From a bacterium (GTDB lineage: Bacteria > JAJVIF01 > JAGGVT01): a DNA stretch of 15,555 bases. The first letter of the stretch is position 1. Every line of letters begins with the position of its first letter. The translations under genes and the position numbers were made by a program. The DNA is taken from NCBI GenBank assembly GCA_021157815.1, contig JAGGVT010000106.1:1-15555 (forward strand), written 5' to 3'. Positions 14,398 to 15,555 of this stretch are shown in pieces. A model generated the notes under the pieces. It did no database searches. It was given only the letters and a program-made list of their open reading frames with translations, and was not told where the DNA came from.

Positions 14398-15555
14398 CTA
14401 TTCCGAATATGTTATCTTCCTGCGGCACAACTCGACTCGACGGTTGCCCGTGACCGCGCATCGGTCAATTCGCACTCCCAACAAAATTGGCGTGGTTGAA
14501 TTTGATCTAAACTCATATTCCGCTTTGCCGTTTTCAATTTGCACTCTTTCTTCCGTAACCTGCGATGCAAGGTAGTTTTCCGGTGCGACATCGAACACGA
14601 TTGTTACTCCCTCGAAATCGGATGGCGATGAATCAGGCACCCATTCGGCGATTTCATCGGTGGTTACAACTAATGTGCAGGATTCACCCGGCTTGCAGGT
14701 TATTTCCTCAATGCAGTCGGCATAGATGTTGTCAGACTTATCGCCGTAGTAGTAACCGACCTCGAACGCGCACGTGGTCGCTGACTGTATTGGTTTCATT
14801 ACTTTATGCATTTTGGGAGGGAGGATTTGCGGTTTTAATTTTTCAGGAAGGTTTGATGTATCACTCGTTTCTTTCCATTCGCCAACTTCTTTTATTAATT
14901 GCTCTATCGCAGAATCTCCTGATTCACTGTGAATGAATTCCTTTATCTCAGTATTCAAAGGGAATGTATCTATCATTGTGTACATGGGCTCAGCGAATCC
15001 CGCAAGATTAATGTCATCGAACGCGGTTCCGTTGCTTTTCCGGACACAATCAAGGCCATAGAGAATGGCATCGACAGGATCATCACCGGATTCCCAGATA
15101 TCCCATGCGGCTATCGGGTAAAATCCCGCCTCAACCCACGACTTTGTTCCCAGCGATACACTAAACGGAATGGGGATGGATATCAATGCGTAGGTAACAC
15201 TGAATCCTGTGCCGTACTGGATTGCCGGTTGGATTGGTCCCGATTTGCCAAGTTTATAGAATGTTGTTGCTGAGGATATCCCAATTGACAGATTCGATGC
15301 AGGCCCAACGGGAACAGCAGCTTTGCTGAATGCGCTTGATGAGAATGTCATTCCGGAAAGGTCACCGAGATATTTTGTCGTTATGCGATCGCCATCCGGG
15401 GAGCGGACGATTCCGTAGAAGAAATCAAATCCCGCGTTGACATCAACTCCCGAATAAAGACACTCGCCTCCCTGCAATGAAACGTACATGCCCTCGGGTG
15501 CAAAGTGAACGACCCACGCGTACGATTCACCCTCCGGCATATAAGACTCCGAAAA
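14398..15555 (-). CDS. Extracytoplasmic-type protein of unknown function (probably 5' partial)
   Basis: The frame stays open to the window edge upstream of the first ATG (15540), reading FSESY before it. No signal peptide follows that ATG, so the coding region probably begins outside the window, although a CGGAG six bases before it leaves a local start possible. Numbered from that Met, 380 residues are visible. The N-terminal half is rich in Gly/Ser/aromatic beta-like stretches (GFDFFYG, SIGISSATTFY, ALISIPIPFSVSLG). The C-terminal ~90 residues, with GVTIVFDVAPE, a NGKAEYEF strand and Cys residues, resemble an Ig-like or invasin-type beta domain. At least seven Cys residues suggest an oxidising compartment. 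I recognise no family. It is convergent with the glycosidase lipoprotein across the palindromic region. Confidence 0.75.
   Translation of the reverse strand, partial: FSESYMPEGESYAWVVHFAPEGMYVSLQGGECLYSGVDVNAGFDFFYGIVRSPDGDRITTKYLGDLSGMTFSSSAFSKAAVPVGPASNLSIGISSATTFYKLGKSGPIQPAIQYGTGFSVTYALISIPIPFSVSLGTKSWVEAGFYPIAAWDIWESGDDPVDAILYGLDCVRKSNGTAFDDINLAGFAEPMYTMIDTFPLNTEIKEFIHSESGDSAIEQLIKEVGEWKETSDTSNLPEKLKPQILPPKMHKVMKPIQSATTCAFEVGYYYGDKSDNIYADCIEEITCKPGESCTLVVTTDEIAEWVPDSSPSDFEGVTIVFDVAPENYLASQVTEERVQIENGKAEYEFRSNSTTPILLGVRIDRCAVTGNRRVELCRRKITYSE

Overview
The window comes from a Gram-negative (diderm) bacterium. It encodes an LptD-type outer-membrane LPS assembly protein, several proteins with type II lipoprotein signals and several with Sec signal peptides. 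Nothing in it fixes the phylum. The mix of a BatD-like protein, a GH123/DUF4091-like lipoprotein, a c-di-GMP-I riboswitch and many small palindromic intergenic repeats would suit an uncultured or environmental lineage, but that is only an inference. No tRNA, rRNA, CRISPR array or complete insertion sequence was seen.

Left part (1-5171, plus strand, visibly more A+T-rich than the rest): an array of three repeated modules. Module 1 is the 3' part of a large, probably secreted, cysteine-containing protein with a C-terminal metzincin-like motif, followed 17 bases later by a ~250-residue lipoprotein. Modules 2 and 3 hold only the C-terminal metalloprotease segment. It lacks a credible start, and in module 3 it is also frameshifted and carries an inserted repeat. 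Each remnant is followed by its own, apparently intact, lipoprotein. The layout looks like a toxin gene followed by orphan C-terminal cassettes with retained partner genes, so a protease/inhibitor or toxin/immunity-like system is the main hypothesis. Plain tandem duplication with decay is the alternative.

Middle part: a convergent NCS2/AzgA-type purine permease (5282-6682, minus strand), then a ~0.8 kb gene-free stretch with hairpins and an interrupted inverted repeat. Next come lptD (7491-9872, with an unusual glycine-rich C-terminal tail) and a BatD-like membrane protein (10216-11280), both on the plus strand.

Right part: a 550-base leader region holds a dispersed repeat, a good promoter, a c-di-GMP-I (GEMM-I) riboswitch and a strong intrinsic terminator. 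It lies ahead of a GH123/DUF4091-like lipoprotein (11830-13911). This predicts direct control by cyclic di-GMP of a cell-envelope glycan hydrolase. Downstream is a 344-base set of nested inverted repeats (13960-14303). The window ends in a minus-strand, probably partial, extracytoplasmic protein of unknown function (14398-15555).
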